Below are positions 1 to 5,706 of a stretch of 11,793 nt of DNA, one piece after another. The stretch is taken from NCBI GenBank assembly GCA_022560555.1, contig JADFSZ010000036.1, forward strand, positions 1 to 11,793, written 5' to 3'. Under the pieces are notes generated by a model. That model was not told where the DNA came from and ran no database searches. It saw nothing but the letters and a program-made list of their open reading frames with translations. Positions within the stretch are counted from its first letter, which is position 1. Every line of letters begins with the position of its first letter. This DNA comes from PVC group bacterium (lineage in GTDB: Bacteria > GCA-001730085 > JADFSZ01). Both the position numbers and the translations under genes were made by a program.

Positions 1-63
1 GAGTTCGGAGATAAAAGCAGAATAGTTCGTAGTTCGGAGAAAAAAGAAAAAGATTCGGAATGA
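1..63 (+). CDS. C-terminal tail of an unidentified upstream gene (partial)
   Basis: Frame 1 is open from the window edge to a TGA at 61-63. It would encode about 20 charged residues ending in SEKKEKDSE. The stop overlaps the ATG at 60-62 of the aminotransferase in an ATGA arrangement, which is typical of translationally coupled operon genes. The piece is too short to assign a family. An Lrp/AsnC-type regulator often precedes such aminotransferases, but nothing here shows that. The stretch also carries short repeats, so the open frame could be accidental. Confidence 0.35.
   Translation, partial: EFGDKSRIVRSSEKKEKDSE
2..59 (+). repeat. Short direct repeats with an AGTTCGN unit
   Basis: AGTTCGGAGA occurs at 2-11 and again at 31-40. 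AGTTCGT at 24-30 directly abuts the second copy, giving two units in 7-bp register. ATTCGGA at 53-59 is a looser copy. The stretch lies at the extreme left edge, so the full array length is unknown. A second, different 7-bp-register repeat occurs at 2140-2254. Confidence 0.4.
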
Positions 64-1250
64 AGAGTTTAGGGTTGGGGAGCCGGACAAAGATTATGAA
101 AATAAATATAAGTAAAAAAGTCAAAAAAGTTCCTCCCTCGGGAATACGCGCGTTTTTTGATCTCGTGTTGGGAATGGATGATGTGATTTCCTTGGGTGTC
201 GGGGAGCCGGATTTTGTGAGTCCCTGGAACGTTTGTGAGGCGGCCATCCACAGCATTGAGAACGGCTTGACGTCTTATACGTCTAATAAGGGGATGATTG
301 AGCTGAGACAAGCGATCAGCGAAGATCTCCGCGAAAGGTATAAAATAACATATCATCCGGATTCGGAGATCTTGATCACGGTGGGAGTAAGCGAAGCTTT
401 GGATTTGGCCTTAAGAGCTATTCTTGATCCGGGCGATACCGTTTTGATTCCCGAGCCGTGTTATGTCTCGTATCATCCGTTGAGCGAGCTGGCCGGAGGA
501 AAAGCAGTTTATGTTCCGACAACATTGAAGACGAACTTTAAATTGACGCCTCAAATTTTAAAAAAGCACATTGGTCCTAAAGTACGGGCCATCATATTCA
601 ACTATCCGTCTAACCCGACGGGAACATCTTATTCCAAAAAAGAGCTTTTGGCTTTGTCAAAAATCTTTTTAAAGCATAAAATTGCCGTAATCAGCGATGA
701 AATTTACGGAGAACTGACATATGATAACCCCCATGTTCCTTTTCCCACTTTGCCCGGAGTCAAGGATCTGACAATCTATCTGAATGGGTTTTCAAAGGTC
801 CATGCTATGACCGGCTGGCGCATTGGTTATGCGTGCGGGCCGCGGCATGTGATAGAAGCTATGGAAAAAATTCATCAATACTCCATCATGTGCGCTCCGA
901 TTGCGGGGCAGATTGCCGGTATTGAAGCTGTGAAAAACTCCGCTAATGCTGTTCGGGATATGAAGAGAGAATATTTTCTTCGAAGAGAATTTCTTGTTTC
1001 ACGACTCAATCATTTGGGGCTTGACTGTCGCAAGCCCGAAGGAGCCTTTTATGTGTTTCCTTCTATTAAGAAAACCGGGCTGACGGATCTCGAATTCTCG
1101 AGACGTCTTCTTGAGAAAGAAAATGTGGCTGTTGTGCCGGGGTCTGCTTTTGGGCCGTCAGGCAAAGGGCACATCCGCATGGCTTATGCGTCCAGCATGA
1201 TCAAGCTTAAAGAAGCCATGCTTCGTATTGAGCGATTTTGTCGAAAATAA
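60..1250 (+). CDS. PLP-dependent class I/II aminotransferase (aspartate aminotransferase-like fold type I)
   Basis: This is probably a cytoplasmic amino-acid transaminase using pyridoxal phosphate. The exact substrate cannot be read from sequence; aspartate, aromatic or branched amino acids are all possible. The fold-type I signatures are complete. They include GVGEPDF near residue 46, YTSNKG near 73, NYPSNPTG at 181-188 with the PLP-contacting Asn, SDEIYGELTY at 212-221 with the PLP Asp and Tyr, and GFSKVHAMTGWRIGY at 243-257 with Schiff-base Lys246. The carboxylate-binding Arg is Arg373 in HIRMAYA. The length of 396 residues is normal. Two starts are possible. ATG 60 overlaps the TGA of the preceding frame. 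ATG 96 (residue 13) lies closer to where homologues usually begin and has a GGGGAG about 13 bp upstream. The gene ends 6 bp from the converging GIDE-like gene. Confidence 0.93.
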   Translation: MKSLGLGSRTKIMKINISKKVKKVPPSGIRAFFDLVLGMDDVISLGVGEPDFVSPWNVCEAAIHSIENGLTSYTSNKGMIELRQAISEDLRERYKITYHPDSEILITVGVSEALDLALRAILDPGDTVLIPEPCYVSYHPLSELAGGKAVYVPTTLKTNFKLTPQILKKHIGPKVRAIIFNYPSNPTGTSYSKKELLALSKIFLKHKIAVISDEIYGELTYDNPHVPFPTLPGVKDLTIYLNGFSKVHAMTGWRIGYACGPRHVIEAMEKIHQYSIMCAPIAGQIAGIEAVKNSANAVRDMKREYFLRREFLVSRLNHLGLDCRKPEGAFYVFPSIKKTGLTDLEFSRRLLEKENVAVVPGSAFGPSGKGHIRMAYASSMIKLKEAMLRIERFCRK

Positions 1251-1256
1251 TTCCCT

Positions 1257-1928
1257 TTACATCTTAACGAGTTTACGCAGCTTGAGCGAAAGGTTCTTTT
1301 TGTCCTTTCCTCTCAGGGGTTTTGCGCTAAGAGTGACACGATCATTTGGCAGAAATAAGTACTCAAAAATGTAGAGGCTGGAATCTTCAGGCTGAAGAGT
1401 TTGGTCTTGATACTGCTTTATGTCAACAGTTGAAAGGGATTTTTGTTCAAAATAAACGTAATCATCGCGTTCCTTCCAGCTCTTCAGGAAATTTAAAAGA
1501 TCATCTCTCTTTTGTAATCCGGCTTTCGCAAGCTGAAAAATCGAACTGGGAGGCCCCACGAGCAAGGCGTGTGATGCTTCGACGGGGTGTGTTTGTCCTG
1601 ATGTGTTTTTTAGTTGAAAGTCCAAGATTTTTTGTCCGGATGCAAGAATGTCCCAATCATTTTGATGGGACGATTTCCCTCGTTTATCAAACATCGTTTT
1701 TTCATAACTTTGGCGAACCTCATACCGACAGCCGATACATTGTGTGCGGGAGAAGGGGGCCTTGATGAGATGAATTTCCCCGAGCCTCCCCTCAAAACTT
1801 TTTTCCCCTGCTGAAGAAAGAGACAATCCTTGAAGAGCCGAATCTTCATGGGCGAGGTCGCGCCGGATGACAAATAAACTAACGGCGACAATAACAGCAA
1901 CTAAAATTAAAAGGATAATAATCAGCAT
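1257..1928 (-). CDS. Membrane-anchored protein with GIDE/MULAN-like domain
   Basis: The 223-residue protein starts with a hydrophobic segment at about 1-21, followed by RRD, which fits a single N-terminal membrane anchor. The rest resembles the GIDE (BAM) domain of mitochondrial MUL1/MULAN and its bacterial relatives. It has a processing/anchor region GRLGEIHLIKAPFS, a CIGCRYEV block at 64-71, and a W-x-I-L-x-S-G-Q-K strand near 92-100. A final strand pair around residues 186-203 (YIFEYLFLPNDRVTLSAKP) corresponds to the family's usual 'E..L..GD.V.V.G' ending. No RING finger follows, as is usual in bacteria, so ubiquitin-ligase activity should not be inferred. The function is unknown. Assignment is by pattern only. 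The gene has no strong ribosome-binding site and follows tRNA-Ser on the same strand. Confidence 0.6.
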   Translation of the reverse strand: MLIIILLILVAVIVAVSLFVIRRDLAHEDSALQGLSLSSAGEKSFEGRLGEIHLIKAPFSRTQCIGCRYEVRQSYEKTMFDKRGKSSHQNDWDILASGQKILDFQLKNTSGQTHPVEASHALLVGPPSSIFQLAKAGLQKRDDLLNFLKSWKERDDYVYFEQKSLSTVDIKQYQDQTLQPEDSSLYIFEYLFLPNDRVTLSAKPLRGKDKKNLSLKLRKLVKM

Positions 1929-1992
1929 GAGACATCAAAAATTAACAAAAATGATTCTAAAATTTTTATTTAAATAAAGGGAACGAACCCAT

Positions 1993-2017
1993 CGGGGGTT
2001 CTCACTCTCCCTCTCCG
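1993..2017 (+). repeat. Inverted partial copy of the tRNA-Ser 3' end
   Basis: Read on the plus strand, this stretch matches the acceptor and T-stem tail of the neighbouring tRNA-Ser. CGGGGGTTC (9 bases) and CTCCCTCTCCG (11 bases) are identical, and only the T-loop part between them differs (5 bases here, 6 in the tRNA). It points toward the intact tRNA 3' end. The identity continues into the flanking TAAAA on both copies. No 5' half, anticodon arm or D arm precedes it, so it cannot be a functional tRNA. Confidence 0.65.
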
Positions 2018-2049
2018 TAAAAAGCTAAAAGCCTTTTACGGAGAGGGAG
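2007..2049. repeat. Perfect 16-bp inverted repeat spanning the tRNA-Ser 3' end
   Basis: The arms at 2007-2022 and 2034-2049 are exactly complementary and are separated by 11 bases. The right arm includes the 3' strand of the tRNA acceptor stem, its discriminator and part of the T stem. In the minus-strand transcript the two arms could fold into a long hairpin that competes with the acceptor stem. No clear T-tract follows the hairpin, so I do not call it an intrinsic terminator. Confidence 0.75.
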
Positions 2050-2127
2050 GGATTCGAACCCCCGGTACTGTTACCAGCACAACGGTTTTCGAGACCGCCA
2101 CGTTCAACCAGGCTCTGCCACCTCTCC
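2039..2127 (-). tRNA. tRNA-Ser (anticodon CGA)
   Basis: On the minus strand the acceptor stem GGAGAGG pairs with CCTCTCC, followed by discriminator G, the serine identity base. The anticodon arm is GCGGT-CTCGAAA-ACCGT, giving anticodon CGA, which reads UCG codons. A long variable arm (around TGCTGGTAACAGTA) marks it as class II, as expected for serine. The T arm is GGGGG-TTCGAAT-CCCTC, with one G-U pair. CCA is not encoded, because the gene is followed by TAA, so it must be added by nucleotidyltransferase. The length is 89 bases without CCA. Confidence 0.96.
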
Positions 2128-2139
2128 CTTTCATTAGCA

Positions 2140-2254
2140 TATAGCGTTTAGCCTATAGCGCATAGAAAAAAACAATCCAACCCTTTCTCAGGTGTTTGTA
2201 TCTCAAAAGATTTTGATGTTTTTCTCTTCTAAACGCTGAACGCTATCCGCTAAA
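2140..2254. repeat. Two facing blocks of 7-bp units (NNTAGCG) between tRNA-Ser and nth
   Basis: The left block reads TATAGCG, TTTAGCC, TATAGCG, CATAG in 7-bp register (2140-2165). The right block, read on the minus strand from 2254 down to 2230, is TTTAGCG, GATAGCG, TTCAGCG, TTTA in the same register. The two blocks are in opposite orientation and 64 bp apart. No gene is visible between them. Confidence 0.5.
2152..2180 (-). promoter_or_regulatory. Possible sigma-70 promoter of tRNA-Ser
   Basis: On the minus strand, TTGGAT (2180-2175) and TATAGG (2157-2152) are separated by 17 bp, with the tRNA start 24 bases further on. Each box matches four of six consensus bases. The -10 lies inside a short repeat block, so chance similarity is quite possible. 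Confidence 0.25.
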
Positions 2255-2322
2255 TTTGGAAACATTTTAACATATTCAAAGATTCACCGCAATTCAACTT
2301 CCCTTTCTGAAAGACGAAAGAA

Positions 2323-2973
2323 TTACCGGCTTTTGATCACACCAATACGTGGGCAGGAGACGGCCACGGTGCATTTTGAACAAAAAGGACTGATCGGAGC
2401 GCAAATAGTTTTTCCGTATTTCACAAGGGTTTCGTTAACGAGAGGCCAGTATTTGCGGGGAATAATGGCTTCAAGCCGTCGCTCCGTTTGATCCGGAGTT
2501 TTCGTTTTTGCCCAGCCGAGGCGATTGGAAATCCGGTGCACATGTGTGTCCACGGGAATCGCGTTCTTGCCAAAGGCGTACACCAAAACGCAATTTGCGA
2601 CTTTCCGTCCGACTCCGGGTAGACTCATTAATTGATCGAGTGTTTCGGGAACGTGACCATGAAAATCGTCCTGAATTTTATTGGCTGTGGCTATGATAGC
2701 TTTCGTTTTTGTGTTGTAAAAACCGATTTTTTTAATTATATTTTTAACAATCCGGGAATCAGCGTTGGCGAGGGTTTTGGGAGTGCCGTACTTTTTAAAT
2801 AATTCTTTTGAGACCGGAAGGGTGACCTCGTCTTTGGCGCGCGCGGACAGGATGGTTGCAATGAGCATCTGAAATGGAGTGTGCTTTTCTTTGAGTTCAG
2901 CCAGCATCGTGAGGTTCTCTATGCTTGACATAGCTTCAAGTGTTTTAATAATATTTTTCTTCGTGTTTTTCAT
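2323..2973 (-). CDS. nth: Endonuclease III (DNA glycosylase/AP lyase)
   Basis: This base-excision-repair enzyme removes oxidised pyrimidines and cleaves the abasic site. Residue numbers here count from the alternative TTG start at 3018. The helix-hairpin-helix LPGVGRKVAN lies at 133-142 and carries the lyase Lys139. Asp157 in VDTHVHRISNRLG follows 18 residues later, the same K-to-D spacing as in E. coli Nth. The C-terminal 4Fe-4S loop is C206-X6-C213-X2-C216-X5-C222, complete. I prefer ATG 2973 (216 residues) to the upstream TTG 3018, because the extra 15 residues are not family-like and neither start has a clear Shine-Dalgarno. The segment LSARAKDEVT where E. coli has LSAQATD is reminiscent of archaeal-style Nth proteins. 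The gene is divergent from the HD-GYP gene. Confidence 0.95.
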   Translation of the reverse strand: MKNTKKNIIKTLEAMSSIENLTMLAELKEKHTPFQMLIATILSARAKDEVTLPVSKELFKKYGTPKTLANADSRIVKNIIKKIGFYNTKTKAIIATANKIQDDFHGHVPETLDQLMSLPGVGRKVANCVLVYAFGKNAIPVDTHVHRISNRLGWAKTKTPDQTERRLEAIIPRKYWPLVNETLVKYGKTICAPISPFCSKCTVAVSCPRIGVIKSR

Positions 2974-3056
2974 GATAGGTGCGACCGGATGTATCTGAGA
3001 CAACTGATCCGGAACCAAAAGAGAGTGATCGTTAAATTATTTTACGTTCTCCCCCA

Positions 3057-3085
3057 AGCGTATCCGAAAGAATTATAAGTGTCAA
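3057..3085 (-). promoter_or_regulatory. Possible nth promoter, overlapping the divergent HD-GYP promoter
   Basis: On the minus strand, a perfect TTGACA (3085-3080) is followed 17 bp later by TACGCT (3062-3057), a weak -10 matching three of six bases. The -35 shares bases with the -35 region of the plus-strand promoter. The leader to ATG 2973 would be roughly 75-80 bases. Confidence 0.3.
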
Positions 3086-3108
3086 GTAGACTTAACACAT
3101 GGTATAAT
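3079..3108 (+). promoter_or_regulatory. Extended -10 sigma-70 promoter for the HD-GYP gene
   Basis: A perfect TATAAT at 3103-3108 is preceded by TGG, which makes a TGn extended -10. GTGTCA at 3079-3084 is an 18-bp-spaced -35 matching four of six bases. Transcription would start near 3115, leaving a leader of about 67 bases. That leader has no clear Shine-Dalgarno just before ATG 3182. Confidence 0.6.
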
Positions 3109-3181
3109 TTATAAGGTGTTTATTTGTTTCACGATATCTACCTACATTAACGTTTAAGGACATACACCCCCGCGTCTATCT

Positions 3182-4264
3182 ATGATCCAGAAACAAGCCC
3201 ATAAGATTCTTATCGTCGGCTCAAATCTTATTAACCTTAAAGTCTTGGAATCCAAACTCACAAGTTTGGGCTATTCTGTTGTTAAAGCAACAGATGGGGT
3301 GATGGCTATCCAGATGGCTAAAGATTTGATGGTGGATATGATTATTTTAGAGACACAAATTAAAGAAATGGACGGATATAAAATCGGGAAAACCGTAAAA
3401 ACAAACAGTGATATAAAACACATTATTACCGTTTTTGTAGTGGATGACGAAGGGAGTGTGTCACTGGAGAAAGCCGCGCAAGCGGGCGCAGATGAGTTTA
3501 TAGCGAGGCCCTTTGATCAGGTCGTTTTAGATTTGCGTCTCAAATCACTATTTAATTCCAAAATCATTACGGATGAATTTGCGGATCTTCAGGTTGATCT
3601 TGAGCTGAAAATTGCCCAGAGGGCCGTTGAGGCCATGGAGGCGAGCGACGCGGGACTTTATGCTTTGGCGAAGTTGGCAGAATCACGTGACCACGAAACA
3701 GGTGAACATTTGGATCGGATTCGCCGGTATTGTGTTGTTCTTACGCATGAACTTTCGAGCATGTATGAATTTGACGAACAAATTGAAAAAGGATTTATCG
3801 CGAATATTTATCGATCAAGCCCTCTTCATGATATCGGAAAAGTTGGGATTCCCGACAGTATTTTGTTAAAACCCGGAAAATTGACGGTTGAGGAATTTGA
3901 AATTATGAAAACACACACAACGATCGGCGCAACCATTTTAAAAGACGCTTATACGATGATGCAAAACAAACCCCACTTTGAATTGGCGTGGATTATCGCG
4001 TTGACTCATCACGAAAAATATAATGGGAACGGATATCCCCAAGGGACCAAGGGAAAAGACATCCCGCTGTGCGGGAGGATCGTTGCGTTGTGTGATGTTT
4101 ATGACGCTCTTGTCTCCAAAAGAGTTTACAAAGACGCGATGAGTCATGAGGAAGCAAAAAAAATTATTTTGGGTGAACCGGGCAAACATTTTGATCCCAT
4201 CATCGTTAAAGCTTTTGGAAATGTGGAACAGCAGTTTTTAGAAGTCAAGCGACGCTATCAATAG
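3182..4264 (+). CDS. HD-GYP phosphodiesterase with degenerate response-regulator receiver
   Basis: This is an RpfG-like protein expected to hydrolyse cyclic di-GMP in the cytosol. Residues 7-125 form a receiver fold, followed by a short helical linker and an HD-GYP domain from about 155 to 345. The HD-GYP motifs are all present: HETGEH at 171-176, HDIGKVGIPD at 216-225 (metal-binding H216, D217), H245 in MKTHTTIG, HHEKYNGNGYP at 276-286, and D305 in CDVYDAL. The receiver is unusual. Its acidic pair is replaced by Gly13-Ser14, the phospho-acceptor position is Glu57 (ILETQI before EMDGY), and the conserved Lys is Arg109 (RPF). Phosphorylation is therefore unlikely, and the Glu may mimic the active state. 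It lies upstream of a GGDEF-like gene on the same strand. It ends CAA TAG, and a pyrimidine-rich stretch with a T run follows near 4300, without a strong stem. Confidence 0.92.
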   Translation: MIQKQAHKILIVGSNLINLKVLESKLTSLGYSVVKATDGVMAIQMAKDLMVDMIILETQIKEMDGYKIGKTVKTNSDIKHIITVFVVDDEGSVSLEKAAQAGADEFIARPFDQVVLDLRLKSLFNSKIITDEFADLQVDLELKIAQRAVEAMEASDAGLYALAKLAESRDHETGEHLDRIRRYCVVLTHELSSMYEFDEQIEKGFIANIYRSSPLHDIGKVGIPDSILLKPGKLTVEEFEIMKTHTTIGATILKDAYTMMQNKPHFELAWIIALTHHEKYNGNGYPQGTKGKDIPLCGRIVALCDVYDALVSKRVYKDAMSHEEAKKIILGEPGKHFDPIIVKAFGNVEQQFLEVKRRYQ

Positions 4265-4562
4265 TACGATCATGCTAAGGGCATCCTCTCTTACATTCCC
4301 CTCCCCCTTTTTTTATTATTGTTGTTTTTTTCAACATAGAGACTTCTTGGAAGCCATTTATGGGCAGCTTTTCAAAAACCTGTGTACAGAACATGGAGAA
4401 ATTCAGGTGAGTTGTGGGCGTAAATTATTCATATAAAATACTTTACACGAATTACGATTTTAAGGATGAAATTTTGGCCTGTCGATTGCAAAACCATTAA
4501 GGAACAAAGGTGGAGTTCAGTATGTACGGGGATTAATAAAAAAGGCACGAAAACGAGCGATA
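4265..4562 (+). other. Intergenic region between the HD-GYP and GGDEF-like genes
   Basis: I see no convincing gene here. A CT-rich run ending in seven Ts lies at about 4298-4314. A weak promoter-like pair, TTGTGG (4412-4417) and TAAAAT (4434-4439) with 16-bp spacing, could serve the downstream gene. A 36-codon open frame from ATG 4466 overlaps the start of that gene but has no recognisable family and no well-placed Shine-Dalgarno. I found no match to the cyclic-di-GMP riboswitch core. Confidence 0.4.
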
Positions 4563-5555
4563 ATGAGACAAGCTAAAACAAAACATCATCTATGGCTCCT
4601 GAGCCGTAGAAATCATGCTGAAGTTACTCAAGGCTTGTCCGGCCTTGTGTACAGTCTTCATATCGAAAGTTCTATTGAAAGGATATCCTCTAAGCTAAGC
4701 CGCTTGCCGTGCGACCTCCTTCTGATCAATCTTCCCTTAAAGGAAGTTACCAAAGAGATGTTTGTCGAATTTCGTGAATGCCTAGGACATAAGAAAATTC
4801 CGATTATTGTTATTTCGTCCCCGGAGGATTTTTCTCTTTTCGTGCATGTTGTCAACAGATATGCGGATGATTACATTGTGAGTCCTGTTCGGGCTGTGGA
4901 ATTGAGCGCGCGCATCGAGAAAATTCTTAAAACAAAAAAGATTTCCGCGCGAAGTCTTCATTCGTTGACACATTTACCCAACCGTTTATGGACGCGTGAC
5001 ATGATTGAAGACATCATTCGTCGGAATATATTGTTCGCGACAGCCTGGATCGATATCAATGGATTAGAAACCTATAACGAGCTTTTTGGGTATCTTCAGG
5101 GGGATGACGTTTTGAGAGGGTTAGCGAGAATCATCAAAAACACTTTTGCGAAATGTGATCGGACAAAGTCAAGTTTTTGCGGACATTTAGGAAGCGATAA
5201 TTTTGTTGTGATCGATGATGTCAACCGGATGGATATGATCTGTCAAAATATTCTTCGGGAATTCGAAATTTTTAAAACATCTCTTTACAGCCAAAAAGAT
5301 CTTGAACATCAATATGTGATTTCCAAGGATCGAAAAGGCGAGTTGACCTTAGGCCCTTTGATGAGTCTTTCTATCGCCATTGTCACAAATGAAAAACGCC
5401 AAATTTATCATTTTGGGCAAATAAATATGATCGCGCGCCAAATGCACAAATTCCTTCTGACCCGTTCCGGTAGTCATATGATTAAAGATCGCCGGATGGA
5501 TTTTTTGGGCAGCAGTATGAATAGCCGTAGGCACCATTCAATCCCCATTTCTTAA
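4563..5555 (+). CDS. Degenerate receiver plus degenerate GGDEF domain protein
   Basis: The 330-residue protein has a receiver-like N-terminus (about 8-122) and a GGDEF-like domain (about 130-315). In the receiver, Asn56 (DLLLINLPLKE) takes the place of the phospho-acceptor Asp, and the usual Lys-Pro is Ser-Pro (IVSPV at 105-109), so phosphorelay is unlikely. The GGDEF domain keeps the entry motif LTHLPNR at 135-141, a D164-x-N-G-L block with the metal-type Asp, and G180-D181-D182. Its signature, however, reads G-S-D-N-F at 210-214. Loss of the second Gly and of the metal-binding Glu suggests no diguanylate cyclase activity, so it may act as a GTP or c-di-GMP sensor or a partner protein. The C-terminal part, with SLSIAIVTNEKR and a late DRR, resembles the 'GHIGGDDF' subclass of GGDEF proteins. 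The start has only a weak ribosome-binding site. It may work with the HD-GYP protein upstream. Confidence 0.82.
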   Translation: MRQAKTKHHLWLLSRRNHAEVTQGLSGLVYSLHIESSIERISSKLSRLPCDLLLINLPLKEVTKEMFVEFRECLGHKKIPIIVISSPEDFSLFVHVVNRYADDYIVSPVRAVELSARIEKILKTKKISARSLHSLTHLPNRLWTRDMIEDIIRRNILFATAWIDINGLETYNELFGYLQGDDVLRGLARIIKNTFAKCDRTKSSFCGHLGSDNFVVIDDVNRMDMICQNILREFEIFKTSLYSQKDLEHQYVISKDRKGELTLGPLMSLSIAIVTNEKRQIYHFGQINMIARQMHKFLLTRSGSHMIKDRRMDFLGSSMNSRRHHSIPIS

Positions 5556-5590
5556 AAGTCCCCATCAGCTCATATAATGCGCCTCAAAGT

Positions 5591-5642
5591 GGCAGGATGG
5601 ACATTGTTTGACAAAATGTGAAATTGGCTCTATAATCCTGCC
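5591..5642 (+). promoter_or_regulatory. Strong sigma-70 promoter of hppA with nested inverted repeats
   Basis: TTGACA at 5608-5613 and TATAAT at 5631-5636 are both perfect and are separated by 17 bp. An 8-bp perfect inverted repeat, GGCAGGAT at 5591-5598 and ATCCTGCC at 5635-5642, brackets the promoter. A second imperfect 19-bp dyad at 5601-5619 (seven of nine pairs) is centred on the -35. The dyads could be repressor or activator sites. The transcript leader to ATG 5707 is about 64 bases and includes GGAG 11 bp upstream of the start. Confidence 0.8.
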
Positions 5643-5706
5643 GCAATTATTGTGTATAACTTAAAGATAGCGAACGAATTATAAAAAAGCCGGAGATACC
5701 CATTAT

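Noticed and set aside
1-60. CRISPR array
   Set aside because: The repeats are only 7-10 bp, without regular spacer lengths or cas genes.
1346-1765. 139-codon plus-strand open frame inside the GIDE-like gene
   Set aside because: Its translation is rich in Arg, Phe and Cys with no recognisable domain, while the minus strand encodes a protein with a membrane anchor and family-like motifs. It is a shadow frame.
2974-3018. Upstream TTG start adding 15 residues to nth
   Set aside because: The extra residues do not resemble an Nth N-terminus and no Shine-Dalgarno precedes the TTG. ATG 2973 is preferred.
4298-4330. Intrinsic terminator after the HD-GYP gene
   Set aside because: There is a T run, but the only stem nearby (ATGC/GCAT around 4271-4284) is four bp and too far from it.
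4470-4540. Possible cyclic-di-GMP (GEMM) riboswitch, suggested by GCAAAACC and a GGTGG before a GGDEF-type gene
   Set aside because: The conserved GACGCAAAGC core and the second stem are absent, so the resemblance is limited to a few bases.
4466-4576. Small open frame of 36 codons upstream of and overlapping the GGDEF-like gene
   Set aside because: AAGG directly abuts its ATG, so it has no properly spaced Shine-Dalgarno. It matches no family I know and overlaps the next gene start in another frame.
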